Shown: positions 16,804 to 28,839, counted from the stretch's first letter. The stretch: DNA of 64,000 nt from Bog-473 sp963736525 (GCA_963736525.1 CAVTPF010000013.1:186001-250000); one strand, 5' to 3'. Numbers and translations are program-made. Notes: generated by a model not told the origin, from the letters alone.

Positions 16804-17327
16804 GCGGGTACGCACCGGGGCGACTGACCAAGAACCAGCGCCAGCACCGCATCACAAAACTGCTGGAGTCCCAGCTGGTGACGAGCCAGGCCCAGCTGGT
16901 GACGCTGCTGTCCGATCAGGGCGTCGAGGCGACGCAGACCACGGTGTCGCGCGACCTCGACGACCTGGGAGCGGTCAAGGTCCGCCTGCCCGGAGGGGAG
17001 ACGGCGTACGCGTTGCCCGAGCTGCCCACGCAGCAGATCGCACCCGAGGACCACTTGCGGCGTGTGCTCGGCGAGTGGGTGGTCGAGGTGGCGCACTCGG
17101 CGAACCTGGTCGTGCTGCGCACCCCGCCCGGTTCGGCGCACGTCGTCGGATCGGCCCTCGACCGCAGCGGGGTGGAGGGGGTGGTGGGCACCGTGGCCGG
17201 TGATGACACGGTACTGGTCGTGGTCGACGAGCACACGGGCGGCGCCACCATGGCAACGCGCCTGCGCGACATCGCCGGCATTGCCGTCGCGAACAAGATC
17301 GCCTTGAATGGGAAGGAAGAGGTCTGA
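16800..17327 (+). CDS. argR: arginine repressor ArgR
   Basis: A 175-residue arginine-responsive repressor. The N-terminal winged helix-turn-helix (residues 10-75) contains LLSDQGVEATQTTVSRDLDD, with the conserved TVSRDL recognition helix. The C-terminal hexamerisation and arginine-binding domain (residues 95-170) has HSANLVVLRTPPGSAHVVGS and VVGTVAGDDTVLVVV. It is encoded in the middle of the operon it should repress, which implies negative feedback through the boxes upstream of argC. The ATG overlaps the argF stop codon. argG starts two bases after its stop codon. Confidence 0.95.
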   Translation: MSGYAPGRLTKNQRQHRITKLLESQLVTSQAQLVTLLSDQGVEATQTTVSRDLDDLGAVKVRLPGGETAYALPELPTQQIAPEDHLRRVLGEWVVEVAHSANLVVLRTPPGSAHVVGSALDRSGVEGVVGTVAGDDTVLVVVDEHTGGATMATRLRDIAGIAVANKIALNGKEEV

Positions 17328-17329
17328 AG

Positions 17330-18562
17330 ATGCCTGATCGGGTGGTACTGGCCTACAGCGGTGGACTCGACACCTCGGTTGCGGTCCGTTGGCTGATTGA
17401 GAACGAGGGCGTCGAGGTCGTCGCGGTGGCGGTCAACGTCGGGCAGGCGGCCGAGCGCGGCGGGGAGGATTGGGACGCCATTCGCGCCCGTGCGCTGGCG
17501 GCCGGGGCCGTCGAGGCGGTGGTGGTCGACGCCCGCCGGGAGATGGCGGAGGAGTTCTGCGTGCCGGCGCTGCAGGCCAACGCGCGCTACGAGGGGAAGT
17601 ACCCACTCGTGTCCGCGCTGTCGCGCCCGGTGATCGTGCGCCATCTCGTGGCCGAGGCACGCCGCCACGGGGCGACGGCGGTGGCGCACGGGTGCACCGG
17701 CAAGGGCAACGACCAGGTGCGGTTCGAGGTAGGTGTACGGGCGCTCGCGCCCGACCTGGTCATCTTCGCGCCGGCGCGGGTGTGGGGCCTGAGCCGGGAG
17801 GACTGCGTGGAGCTGGCGGCGAAGTGGGAGATCCCCATCACCGTCACCAAGGAGAAGCCGTACTCCATCGACGACAACCTGTGGGGCAAGGCGATCGAGT
17901 GCGGCGCGATCGAGGATCCCTGGGCACCGGCGCCCGACGACGTGTACACGCTCACCCGGGTCACCGAGCCCGACCCGGTCGAGGTCGTGGTCGGCTTCGA
18001 GGCGGGTGTCCCCGTCAGCCTCGACGGCACGTCCCTCAATCCGTACGAGCTCATCGCCCGCCTGGGAGCCACGGCGGGCGGCCGGGGTTTCGGGCGCCTG
18101 GACATGGTGGAGAACCGCCGCGTCGGCATCAAGAGCCGGGAGGTCTACGAGTGCCCGGCCGCTCTGTCGCTCATTCTCGCCCACGCCGATCTCGAGGACC
18201 TCACGCTCGAGCGCGACCTCCATCACGAGAAGGCGCGCCTGGAGCCGCGCTGGTCCGAGCTCGTCTACGACGGGCTGTGGTACTCGCCGCTCCGGACGGC
18301 CCTGCAGGCCTTCGTCACCGAGAGCCAGCGCCACGTGACCGGCGAGGTGCGCCTGCGCTTCGCCGCGCCGGGCACCTGCGCGGTGGTCGGCCGGCGCAGC
18401 CCGGTGGCGCTCTACGACCACGGGCTGGCGACCTACGATGCGTCGGACACCTTCCGGCACGCCGATGCCGAGGGTTTCGTGCGATTGTGGGGACTCGGGG
18501 TCGCCACCTGGTCGGCGCGTCAGGGCCCTGGCGCGGCGACGGAACCGGGGTCCTGGTCATGA
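17330..18562 (+). CDS. argG: argininosuccinate synthase
   Basis: ATP-dependent joining of citrulline and aspartate. The PP-loop is RVVLAYSGGLDTSVAVRWL at the N-terminus. GCTGKGNDQVRFEVG and KEKPYSIDDNLWGKAIECG are the citrulline/aspartate-binding segments. The 410-residue length includes a short tail beyond the family core. The Shine-Dalgarno sequence (GGAAGAGG) lies within the 3' end of argR, and the stop codon overlaps the argH start as ATGA. Confidence 0.95.
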   Translation: MPDRVVLAYSGGLDTSVAVRWLIENEGVEVVAVAVNVGQAAERGGEDWDAIRARALAAGAVEAVVVDARREMAEEFCVPALQANARYEGKYPLVSALSRPVIVRHLVAEARRHGATAVAHGCTGKGNDQVRFEVGVRALAPDLVIFAPARVWGLSREDCVELAAKWEIPITVTKEKPYSIDDNLWGKAIECGAIEDPWAPAPDDVYTLTRVTEPDPVEVVVGFEAGVPVSLDGTSLNPYELIARLGATAGGRGFGRLDMVENRRVGIKSREVYECPAALSLILAHADLEDLTLERDLHHEKARLEPRWSELVYDGLWYSPLRTALQAFVTESQRHVTGEVRLRFAAPGTCAVVGRRSPVALYDHGLATYDASDTFRHADAEGFVRLWGLGVATWSARQGPGAATEPGSWS

Positions 18563-19962
18563 CGCTGTGGGAGGGTCGCATTTCGGCGGGCATGGCCGAC
18601 GCGGTGGCGGAGTTCACGGTGAGCCTGCCCTTCGACAAGGCCCTGGCCGCCGACGACCTCGCCGCCTCCCGCGCCCACGTGAAGGGTCTGGGCAAGGTGG
18701 GCATCCTGACCGACAGCGAGGTGTCCACCCTCATCGACGCCCTCGACATCGTGGGGGAGGAGTTCGCCACGGGCCGCATCCAGTTCGCGCCGGGCGACGA
18801 GGACGTGCACACGGCCATTGAGCGGCGCGTCACCGAGCTGGCGGGCGAGGTCGGCGCCAAACTCCACACGGGACGGAGCCGCAACGACCAGGTCGCCACC
18901 GCCCTGCGCCTGTGGTGCCGCCGCTCGCTCGTGGGCGTGGCCGAGGAGATCATGGCGCTGCAGGACGTGCTGGCGCAGCGCGCCCGCGAGGCGGCGGACG
19001 TGTACCTCCCCGGGTACACGCACATGCAGCGGGCGCAGCCCGTCCTCCTGGCCCACCACCTGTTGGCGCACGGGTGGGCCCTGGCGCGCGACGTGGACCG
19101 GCTGTTCACCACGGTCGACCGGCTCAACATCTCGCCGCTCGGCGCGGGGGCCCTCGCCGGGTCGTCCCTGCCGTTGGACCCCGACTACGTCGCCGCCGAG
19201 CTCGGGTTCCACGGCCGGTTCGAGAACTCGCTCGACGCGGTGGCCGACCGCGACTTCGTCGCCGAGGCGTTGTTCGACCTGGCCCTGCTCGGCGTGCACC
19301 TCTCGCGGATGGGCGAGGAGATCGTGCTGTGGTCCACCGAGGAGTTCGGCTTCTGTACCCTCGACGATGCCTACGCCACCGGCAGCTCCATGCTGCCCCA
19401 GAAGAAGAACCCCGACGTCGCCGAGCTGGCCCGCGGCAAGTCGGGTCGCCTCATCGGCCACCTGAACGCGGTGCTGGTGACGCTCAAGGGGTTGCCGCTC
19501 GCCTACAACCGCGACCTGCAGGAGGACAAGGAACCGCTCTTCGATGCGGTGGCGCAGGTCACGCGGGCGCTCATCGCACTGCGCGGCGTGTACGAGACGG
19601 CGACGTGGCACGAGGACCGCATGCAAAGGGCGGCGGACGGTCCGGCGGCTTCGGCCATCGACCTGGCCGAGATGCTCGTCGAGCAGGGCATGCCCTTCCG
19701 CCAGGCCCATGCGCTCGTCGGCGGCCTGGTCCGCGAGTCGCTCGAGCGTCACGTGCCCCTGGTGGAGCTGGTGGCGGCGCACCCCGACCTGGGTGAGGCC
19801 GCCGTGGAGCTCCTGGAGCCCGGCGTGGCGGTGACACGTCGGCGGACCCCGGGCGGGGCCGGTCCGGTCCCCGTTGCCGAACAGGCAGAGCGCTTCGTGC
19901 GCCGGCGCGAGGTGGACCGCACGCGGCTGGCACAATGGGGGCCGCCGGGGTCTCCGTCGTAG
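18559..19962 (+). CDS. argH: argininosuccinate lyase
   Basis: Last step of arginine synthesis, releasing arginine and fumarate. The fumarase-superfamily signature GSSMLPQKKNPDVAELARGK lies near residue 275. HTGRSRNDQVATALRLW near residue 100 and GYTHMQRAQPVLLAHH near residue 152 carry active-site residues. The frame is open far upstream through argG, but the ATG overlapping the argG stop codon starts exactly at the conserved TLWEGRISAGM. It is the last gene of the arg operon. A gap of about 190 bp follows. Confidence 0.95.
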   Translation: MTLWEGRISAGMADAVAEFTVSLPFDKALAADDLAASRAHVKGLGKVGILTDSEVSTLIDALDIVGEEFATGRIQFAPGDEDVHTAIERRVTELAGEVGAKLHTGRSRNDQVATALRLWCRRSLVGVAEEIMALQDVLAQRAREAADVYLPGYTHMQRAQPVLLAHHLLAHGWALARDVDRLFTTVDRLNISPLGAGALAGSSLPLDPDYVAAELGFHGRFENSLDAVADRDFVAEALFDLALLGVHLSRMGEEIVLWSTEEFGFCTLDDAYATGSSMLPQKKNPDVAELARGKSGRLIGHLNAVLVTLKGLPLAYNRDLQEDKEPLFDAVAQVTRALIALRGVYETATWHEDRMQRAADGPAASAIDLAEMLVEQGMPFRQAHALVGGLVRESLERHVPLVELVAAHPDLGEAAVELLEPGVAVTRRRTPGGAGPVPVAEQAERFVRRREVDRTRLAQWGPPGSPS

Positions 19963-20151
19963 TCGCTTCGTCCCATGGAGGTGGTGGCACCGTCCGCGAC
20001 ACCGGGGTGCCGCGTCGTCACCCCCCGTGTCGAGTAACCCGCAGGTGAACACCGTATAAAGATCTGCCCAAAGGCTTGTTTCGCCCACCTTGGGAGCGCA
20101 CCCTGGGGGTGAGGCCCGCCGGGTGGCCCTCATCCCCGTAGAGGAGCGCAC

Positions 20152-21614
20152 GTGGAGCGCATGACCGGCATCGACCCGATGTTCATCTACTCCGACACCC
20201 CGGAGGCCCCCATGGAGATCGCGTACGCCTGCATCTTCGACCCGGCCACGGCGCGGGGAGGCTACGCCTTCGAACAGGTCTCCGACGTGCTGGAGGCGAG
20301 GATCCCCTCGCTCACCCCCTTCCGCCGCCGGCTGATGCCCGTCCCCTTGGGGCTCGACCATCCGCGCTGGGTGGACGACCCGGACTTCGACCTCGGCAAC
20401 CACCTGCACCGGGCGGCCGCCCCCGATCCGGGCGGGCCCGAGGAGTTCACGACGATGGTGGCCAACGTGATGAGCCGGCCGCTCCAACCCGCACAACCAC
20501 CCTGGGAGATGCACGTCATTGAGGGGTTGGCCGGGGGCATGGTGGGGCTGATCGCCAAGGTGCACCACGCCGTCATCGACGGCGTCGCGGGCGCGCAGCT
20601 CCTGGCGCAGCTGCTCGACCTGACCCCGGAGGGTCGCCCGGTGACGGAGCCCGGCCCACCCTGGCTGCCGCCGCGCCTGCCCTCGGCCGCCCGGCTCGTC
20701 TCCGACGCGGTGCCGAGTGTCGTCAACAGCCCGCTGCGCGTGGTGCGGGCGGTGCGCGAGATCGGTCGCACCGCCGTCCGGCTGGCGCGCTGCGCGTTCG
20801 ACGACGACACCGGCCCGGTGACGATCCCGCTCGGTGCGCCGTCGGCGTTCGACACGCCCGTCGGGGCGCGTCGGGTGATCTCGTTCGCCGAGCTGGACAT
20901 GGCGGAGGTGCGCGCGCTGAAGGACCGCTTCGGGTCCACGATCAACGACGTCGTGCTCGCGGTCTGCTCCGGTGCCCTGCGCACCCATCTCGCGACGCAC
21001 CACCAGGACATCGACAGCCCCCTCGTCGCCGTGGTCCCGGTGTCGGTGCGCGGCAACGCGGGGGAGGGGCGAGGGGGAACCAGCTCTCGGCCATGTTCGT
21101 GCCGCTGGCGAACGACCGCCAGACGCCTCTGGAGCGGTTGCGGACCGTGACTGCGGCGAGCGCATCGTGCAAGGGACAGGAGCGCGCGGTCGGCTACGGA
21201 CCCATGGCCACGCTCCTGGCCGAGGCCGTGCCGCCTGCCCTGGCCAAGCCGATGATTCAGCTCGGCGTGCGCTCCGGCATCCTGCGCCGGCTGCGCGCCG
21301 GCAACCTGATGGTCTCGAACGTCCCCGGCCCGGACTTCCCGCTGTACTTCGCCGGCATGGAGCTCCGGGCGGTGCACCCGCTCGGGCCGGTGGTCGACGG
21401 GGTGGCGCTGAACATCACCGTGCAGAGCTACCTGGATTCGCTCTTCGTCGGGATCAACGCCTGCGCCACGGCGGTGCCCGACCTGCCCGGCCTCGCCCGC
21501 GCCATGGGCGACGAGCTGTCCCTGCTGAACCGCATGGCGACGGCCACCCGGGGGCCGAGCCGGCGGCGACCGGGCGTCGCCACGGTGGAGGGTCGCGGGC
21601 TGAAGACGGCCTGA
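20152..21614 (+). CDS. wax ester synthase/diacylglycerol acyltransferase-like protein, one frameshift
   Basis: Member of the WS/DGAT family, which esterifies acyl-CoA with diacylglycerol or long-chain alcohols at the membrane to make storage lipid. The catalytic motif HHxxxDG is present as KVHHAVIDGVAGAQLL near residue 142. The N-terminal MTGIDPMFIYSDTP and the C-terminal half (NLMVSNVPGPDFPLYFAGM) are typical. The reading frame breaks between about 21061 and 21077, in runs of G inside VPVSVRGNAGEG. The downstream frame resumes as NQLSAMFVPLANDRQTP. One missing base explains this, so it may be a sequencing error. The start is GTG 20152 or, more likely by homology, ATG 20161. Confidence 0.8.
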
Positions 21615-21656
21615 GCCCGGTGGCGCGGCCCGGCGCCGTTGGGCCAGGGTGGCTCC

Positions 21657-22265
21657 GTGCAGCGGACGGACCTGGCGCGCGGCCCGCTCTCGGTGGCGCC
21701 CTGGCTGCTCAACAAGGTCCTGGTCCGCGGCGAGCGGGCGGGGCGCATCATCGAGGTCGAGGCGTACCACGGCGCCAACGACGCGGCGTCGCACGCCTAC
21801 CGCGGGTTGACCAAGCGGACAGCGGTGATGTTCGGGCCGCCCGGGTTCCTCTACGTGTACTTCACCTACGGCATGCACTGGTGCGCCAACGTGGTGTGCG
21901 GTCCCGACGGAGAGGCTGCCGCCGTGCTGATCCGGGCCCTCGAGCCCATGGGCGGGCTCGAGGGCATGCGGGCCGCCCGGCCGGCGGCGCGGACCGATCG
22001 GGACCTGTGCAACGGCCCCGCCAAGCTCTGCCAGGCCCTGGGTATCACCGGCGCGGACAACGGGGCGGACCTCATGGCCGGCCCGGGTACCCGGACCCGA
22101 CCCGAGCGGGCCCCGGGCCCGGGGGAGGGCCAGGTCCGGCTTCTGGACGACGGGACACCGCCTCCCCGACGTCCCGGCCGCGGGCCGCGGATCGGCATCA
22201 AGGAGGCCACGGAGAAGCGGTGGCGCTTCTGGGTACCGGGCCAGCGCGGGGTGTCGAGGGGCTGA
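21657..22265 (+). CDS. DNA-3-methyladenine glycosylase (AAG/MPG family)
   Basis: Removes alkylated purines from DNA in base-excision repair. Family features are LLNKVLVRGERAGRIIEVEA with the catalytic glutamate in VEAYHGANDAASHAYRGLT, then FLYVYFTYGMHWCANVV and DLCNGPAKLCQALGI. It has about 200 residues, normal for the bacterial enzyme. GTG 21657 starts at the conserved region; TTG 21639 is an alternative. A GC-rich hairpin (22271-22294) follows the stop codon and may end transcription before the rrn leader. Confidence 0.9.
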   Translation: MQRTDLARGPLSVAPWLLNKVLVRGERAGRIIEVEAYHGANDAASHAYRGLTKRTAVMFGPPGFLYVYFTYGMHWCANVVCGPDGEAAAVLIRALEPMGGLEGMRAARPAARTDRDLCNGPAKLCQALGITGADNGADLMAGPGTRTRPERAPGPGEGQVRLLDDGTPPPRRPGRGPRIGIKEATEKRWRFWVPGQRGVSRG

Positions 22266-22270
22266 CCGGC

Positions 22271-22294
22271 GCGGGCCGGCCGGCGTAGGCCCGC
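22271..22294 (+). terminator. candidate hairpin terminator after the glycosylase gene
   Basis: GCGGGCC and GGCCCGC form a perfect 7-bp stem closed by a 10-base GC-rich loop. No T run follows, so termination is a guess based on its position between a stop codon and the rrn upstream region. Confidence 0.3.
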
Positions 22295-22481
22295 GACCAG
22301 GAAGAACCCGTGACGCGCCCCGTGTCACCGTCCTGTCACAACCGTGCAACAACCGGGGGGCATGATGCTGTCATCGCACGTTGTGACATGCGGTAAGTCG
22401 AGGAGATCAGCAGGCGGCGCACGCTCCGGCGGTCCGGTTTGGCACCGGAGGGGCGGAAAGCCAGTTGGGCTTCGAGCACCG

Positions 22482-22521
22482 GGTGGCATGCGGAGGGCCG
22501 GGTGGCTCACCGCATGCCACC
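22482..22521 (+). repeat. 12-bp perfect inverted repeat upstream of rrn
   Basis: GGTGGCATGCGG (22482-22493) and CCGCATGCCACC (22510-22521) are exact inverted repeats around a 16-base spacer. They could form a strong hairpin or bind a dimeric protein. It lies 145 bp upstream of the rrn -35 element. The rest of 22295-22660 has no recognisable gene or RNA. Confidence 0.6.
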
Positions 22522-22664
22522 AGTCGGTGTGGCGAGGCGCCTGCGGTCGAGGGAACCGGACCGTTCGGGCGGGCATCCGCGGTGGCGGGCGGGTGTCCCG
22601 CTACGATCGGTCCGACGGCCGTGCCGGGTTCTCGTCCCGGCGTATCTCGGCCGGGACTGACGCG

Positions 22665-22693
22665 TTGACGCTCGTGCGCGCGTCTGCTAGGGT
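22665..22693 (+). promoter_or_regulatory. rrn operon promoter
   Basis: TTGACG (22665-22670) and TAGGGT (22688-22693) are separated by exactly 17 bp, a near-consensus housekeeping-sigma promoter. Transcription would start near 22700, giving a leader of about 345 nt before 16S. TAGGGT -10 elements are common at actinobacterial rrn promoters. Confidence 0.75.
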
Positions 22694-22823
22694 AACTCAC
22701 CCGTCGGAACGGCCTCCCCAAGGCCCTCCGACAGCCGAAGGAGACTCTCCGGCGGAGGAATCCGTCCGGAACAGTCCTGCGGCACACCCGGCACCAACAC
22801 CGGCAGGACAGGTGTGTGCCCGG

Positions 22824-22853
22824 TCGCTCCTTGAAAACGGAATAGTGAGAGCC
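22824..22853 (+). other. 5' strand of the pre-16S processing stem
   Basis: This leader segment, including CCTTGAAAACGGAATAGTGA, is complementary to 24731-24760 in the 16S-23S spacer. The helix is about 29 bp with one mismatch and two G-U pairs. Such a stem loops out 16S and is the usual RNase III cleavage site. Confidence 0.8.
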
Positions 22854-23044
22854 AAAAGCCAGTGCGGGCAATTCATCCGTGACTCTGTAACGGATGGATT
22901 GAACGTCAATTAAGCATTACGCAGGCCGACCAGCCCTTCGGGGCGAGAAGGCCTGTGGTTACCATGGATTGAGTCAAGCCATGGTGACTCTCTGATTCTT
23001 GGTCGTTTCGAGCCCGCTCTGCGGACCCGGGTCGGCCGTGAGTC

Positions 23045-25008
<1,964 letters not shown>

Positions 25009-25532
25009 CTCCAAGCTACAAAGAGCCAACGGCGGATGCCTTGGCGCCTAAAGCCGAAGAAGGACGTGGGCGACTGCGAAAAGCCACGGGAAGCTGTCTA
25101 CCAAGCGTCGATCCGTGGATGTCCGAATGGGGCAACCCAGCACCTGTCATGAGGTGTTACACCCGCCTGAATGTATAGGGCGGGGCGAGGGAACCGGGTG
25201 AATTGAAACATCTAAGTAACCCGAGGAGAGGAAAACAACAGTGACTCCCTGAGTAGCGGCGAGCGAAACGGGAAGAGCCTAAACCGTGCCGGTGTCAAAG
25301 CCTGGTGGCGTTGCCGGTATGGGGTTGTGGGACTCGAGAGACGGGACACCAGACCCGTCACGGAGTTACAAATCCAATGTCTAGTGGAATCAGTCAGGAA
25401 AGCTGAACCAAAGAGGGTAATGGTCCCGTACACGAAACGCATTGGACTCCGCTTGAGCACCCGAGTAGCGCCGGATCCGGGAAAGCCGGCGTGAATCTGC
25501 GAGGACCATCTCGTAAGGCTAAGTACTCTTAG

Positions 25533-25580
<48 letters not shown>

Positions 25581-25766
25581 GGGAGGGGAGTGAAATAGTA
25601 CCTGAAACCGTTGGCTTACAAACAGTCAAAGCGTCGTTGCTCCACCGTTGCCATGATCCCTTCGGGTGAGATTGGTGACACAAGGTGGATGTCAGCCGTG
25701 ATGGCGTGCCTTTTGAAGAATGAGCCAGCGAGTTACGGTGTGTGGCGAGGTTAACCAGCGATGGGT

Positions 25767-25799
<33 letters not shown>

Positions 25800-26229
25800 G
25801 AGTCGCATGCTGTAGACCCGAAGCCGAGTGAGCTTGCCATGGGCAGGCTGAAGCGAAGGTAAGACTTCGTGGAGGGCCGAACCCACCTAGGTTGAAAACT
25901 GGGGGGATGACCTGTGGCAAGGGGTGAAAGGCCAATCAAACTCGGTGATAGCTGGTTCTCCCCGAAATGCATTTAGGTGCAGCGTCGGGTGTTCAGCATC
26001 GGAGGTAGAGCACTGGATGGGCTAGGGGGCCTACAAGCTTACTGACCCCAACTAAACTCCGAATGCCGATGCTCTAGAACCCGGCAGTGAGACCACGAGG
26101 GATGAGCTTCGTTGGTCGAAAGGGAAACAGCCCAGACCGCCGGCTAAGGCCCCAAATTCTTGACTAAGTGGAAAACGATGTGGGAACGCAAAGACAGCCA
26201 GGAGGTTGGCTCAGAAGCAGCCATCCTTA

Positions 26230-26260
<31 letters not shown>

Positions 26261-27125
26261 GTCCTGCGCGGATAATGTAACGGGGCTCAAGTCAAGAGCC
26301 GAAGCCGCGGATTTCCGTCTTTGGACGGGAGTGGTAGGGGAGCGTCGATCTCGCAGAGAAGCGGTGGTGTGAACCGTCGTGGAGCGTGGTCGAGTGCGAA
26401 TGCTGGTATGAGTAGCGAGAGAGGAGTGAGAAACTCCTCCGCCGTAAGCCCAAGGGTTCCTGGGGAAGGCTAATCCTCCCAGGGTAAGTCGGGAGCTAAG
26501 ACGAGGCCGAGAGGCGTAGTCGATGCACAACTGGTTGATATTCCAGTACTACCGTGTCCGCGCCCATTCCAATCCAGGGGTACTAAGGGGATGACCTTCG
26601 GGTCGAGCCGACAAACCCTGGGGCGGACAGCAAAGGAGCGACGCAGGAAGATAGGTGAGCCCAGGCGTTGGTCGTCCTGGGGTAAGCGTGTAGGGAGGGA
26701 TCTAGGTAAATCCGGGTCCTACTAATCCTGAGACGCGATGCCGAGCCGTTCCAGGCGAAGTCACTGATTCTATGCTGCCTAGAAAAACTTCTAGCGAGCT
26801 GACACGGTACCCGTACCCCAAACCAACACAGGTGGGCGGGTAGAGAATACCAAGGCGATCGGGAGAACTGTGGTTAAGGAACTCGGCAAAATTCCTCCGT
26901 AACTTCGGGAGAAGGAGGGCCCCGCCAGGGTGATGGACCTCGCGTCCTGATGCCCGAGGGGGCCGCAGAGAATTGGGGAAAGCGACTGTTTACTAAAAAC
27001 ACAGGAGCGTGCGAAGTCGTAAGACGATGTATACGCTCTGACGCCTGCCCGGTGCCGGAAGGTTACGGGGAAGGGTTAGTCTTCGGACGAAGCTCTGAAC
27101 CTAAGCCCCGGTAAACGGCGGCCGT

Positions 27126-27857
27126 AAGCACAAGTTGCGGCTTCAGGGGAGTAATCCCTTGAAACAAACTCTGCTAAATGCTGGAAACTCCGAGTATCCG
27201 GCGGTACTCATCCTCGTCACACCCGTATGTTTGGGTGGTGGCGTGGAAAGTGAAAATCCGTCCGGTGCGGACAATCAGCAGGAAAGACCCCGTTCCTCTA
27301 ACTGGCTGGATCGGATCCCAAGCGACCTGGGCAACTGGGTGGCCGGATTCGTCGATGGTGAGGGAAGCTTCAATGTCCCCATCCGTCGAGAGCGTGACCG
27401 TGGACTTCCATGGCGCGTCTCGCTGTCGTTCAACGTGTCGCAGATCGGCGAAGAAGCACCTGTGCTGCTTCGTTCGGTCTTCGGTATCGGGACGGTGCGA
27501 GGCCGCGGCGACGGTGTCTTCTATTACGAAGTCACCAAGCCCACCGATCTCGAACAGCGGGTGTTCCCGTTTTTCGATCGGTTCAAGCTGCGAAGTCCCA
27601 AACGGCAAGACCTCACGGTCTTCCGGGCGATCACTGAACTTGTCCTGTCAGGCCGGCATCTTTCAGCTGCGGGCATCGAGCAAGCCCTCGTCATGAGGGG
27701 TCCGATGAACCGTGGAGGGAAGCGTCGGCGTAGCGATGACGAGATCATCGCGACGTTGAGGAGCTGGGAATCCTCAGAGACCATATGCAGAGCTCCCTCT
27801 TAGAAGCAGAGGGATGAAGATATGGCCCACACCTCATGGCGACATGAGGATCAAGTG
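27126..27857 (+). mobile_element. group I intron A in 23S, after E. coli position 1911
   Basis: A 732-nt insertion in helix 69. The 5' exon ends GGCCGU, and the internal guide GCGGCU (27137-27142) pairs with it, leaving the required U-G at the splice site. The intron ends in G (27857). Core elements are visible: P (AAATGCTGGAAAC, 27177), Q (ACAATCAGCAGGAAA, 27271), R (CCTCAGAGACCATATGC, from 27772) and S (GAAGATATGGCCC, from 27816). The P7 pairing GACCATA/TATGGCC is intact. It carries a LAGLIDADG endonuclease gene lying between and across Q and R. Confidence 0.9.
27243..27803 (+). CDS. LAGLIDADG homing endonuclease in intron A
   Basis: A 186-residue single-motif endonuclease. The motif is LGNWVAGFVDGEGSFNVPI near residue 35, with the acidic catalytic residue in the DGEG turn. 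The rest (RVSLSFNVSQIGEEAPVLLR, FYYEVTKPTDLEQRVFPFFD, RQDLTVFRAITELVLSG) follows the one-motif family that acts as a homodimer. It would cut intronless 23S genes at the insertion site and drive homing. The frame is open from 27135, but GTG 27243 matches the start of the remnants in introns B and C (VESENPSGADNQQ). The coding region overlaps the ribozyme Q and R elements. It is intact here. Confidence 0.88.
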   Translation: MESENPSGADNQQERPRSSNWLDRIPSDLGNWVAGFVDGEGSFNVPIRRERDRGLPWRVSLSFNVSQIGEEAPVLLRSVFGIGTVRGRGDGVFYYEVTKPTDLEQRVFPFFDRFKLRSPKRQDLTVFRAITELVLSGRHLSAAGIEQALVMRGPMNRGGKRRRSDDEIIATLRSWESSETICRAPS

Positions 27858-27869
27858 AACTATAACGGT

Positions 27870-28192
27870 TAGTTGATACCTGGCTGTTGTAAAACCCCGC
27901 TATATGCTGGAACATCCGAGTATCCGGCGGTACTCATTCATGTTTGACTCCGTTTTCGGGAGCGATCATGGAAAGTGAAAATCCGTCCGGTGCGGACAAT
28001 CAGCAGGAAACTGCAGAGGCTTGCAGGATCCTCAGAGACTGCACGCGGGGCTCCCTGATCGGCGATTGCTGACCAGGGACGAAGATACAGTCCGACCCTC
28101 ATGGCGACATGAGGAGCTAGGCAGAAATGACCCAGCCGCTCAAAGCATGTTTTGGTGAGTTGTCGGCATCAGTTTTGAGTAGTAACAAAGTG
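27870..28192 (+). mobile_element. group I intron B in 23S, after E. coli position 1923, ORF lost
   Basis: A 323-nt intron only 12 nt downstream of intron A. The 5' exon ends AACGGU and pairs with the guide GCUGUU (27883-27888). The intron ends in G before CCTAAGG. All four core elements remain: P (ATATGCTGGAACA, 27902), Q (ACAATCAGCAGGAAA, 27997), R (CCTCAGAGACTGCACGC, 28030) and S (GAAGATACAGTCC, 28081), with a compensated P7 (GACTG/CAGTC). The endonuclease ORF is reduced to a 34-codon in-frame remnant (27969-28073) that joins the usual N-terminus (MESENPSGADNQQE) directly to the C-terminal RILRD segment. The site matches that of the I-CeuI intron of Chlamydomonas. Confidence 0.88.
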
Positions 28193-28247
<55 letters not shown>

Positions 28248-28505
28248 CGACTTTCCTACTGTCTCAACCACAGACCCGGCGAAATTGAAGTACGAGTAAA
28301 GATGCTCGTTAGCTGCATCAGGACGGAAAGACCCCGTGGACCTTTACTACAGCTTGATGTTGAGTTTTGGTACTATTTGTGTAGGATAGGTGGGAGACTT
28401 TGAAGCATTGGCGCCAGCCAGTGTGGAGTCAACCTTGAAATACCACCCTTTTAGTGCCGGGACTCTAACCTCGGTCCGTGATCCGGATCAGGAACAGCGT
28501 CAGGT

Positions 28506-28537
<32 letters not shown>

Positions 28538-28756
28538 ATGTAACGGAGGCGCCCAAAGGTTCCCTCAGGCTGGTTGGCAATCAGCTGTCGAGTGCAATGG
28601 CAAAAGGGAGCTTGACTGCGAGACCTACAAGTCGAGCAGGTGCGAAAGCAGGGCATAGTGATCCAGCGGTTGCTTATGGAAGCGCCGTTGCTCAACGGAT
28701 AAAAGGTACCCCGGGGATAACAGGCTCATCTTCCCCAAGAGTCCATATCGACGGGA

Positions 28757-28802
<46 letters not shown>

Positions 28803-28803
28803 C

Positions 28804-28839
<36 letters not shown>

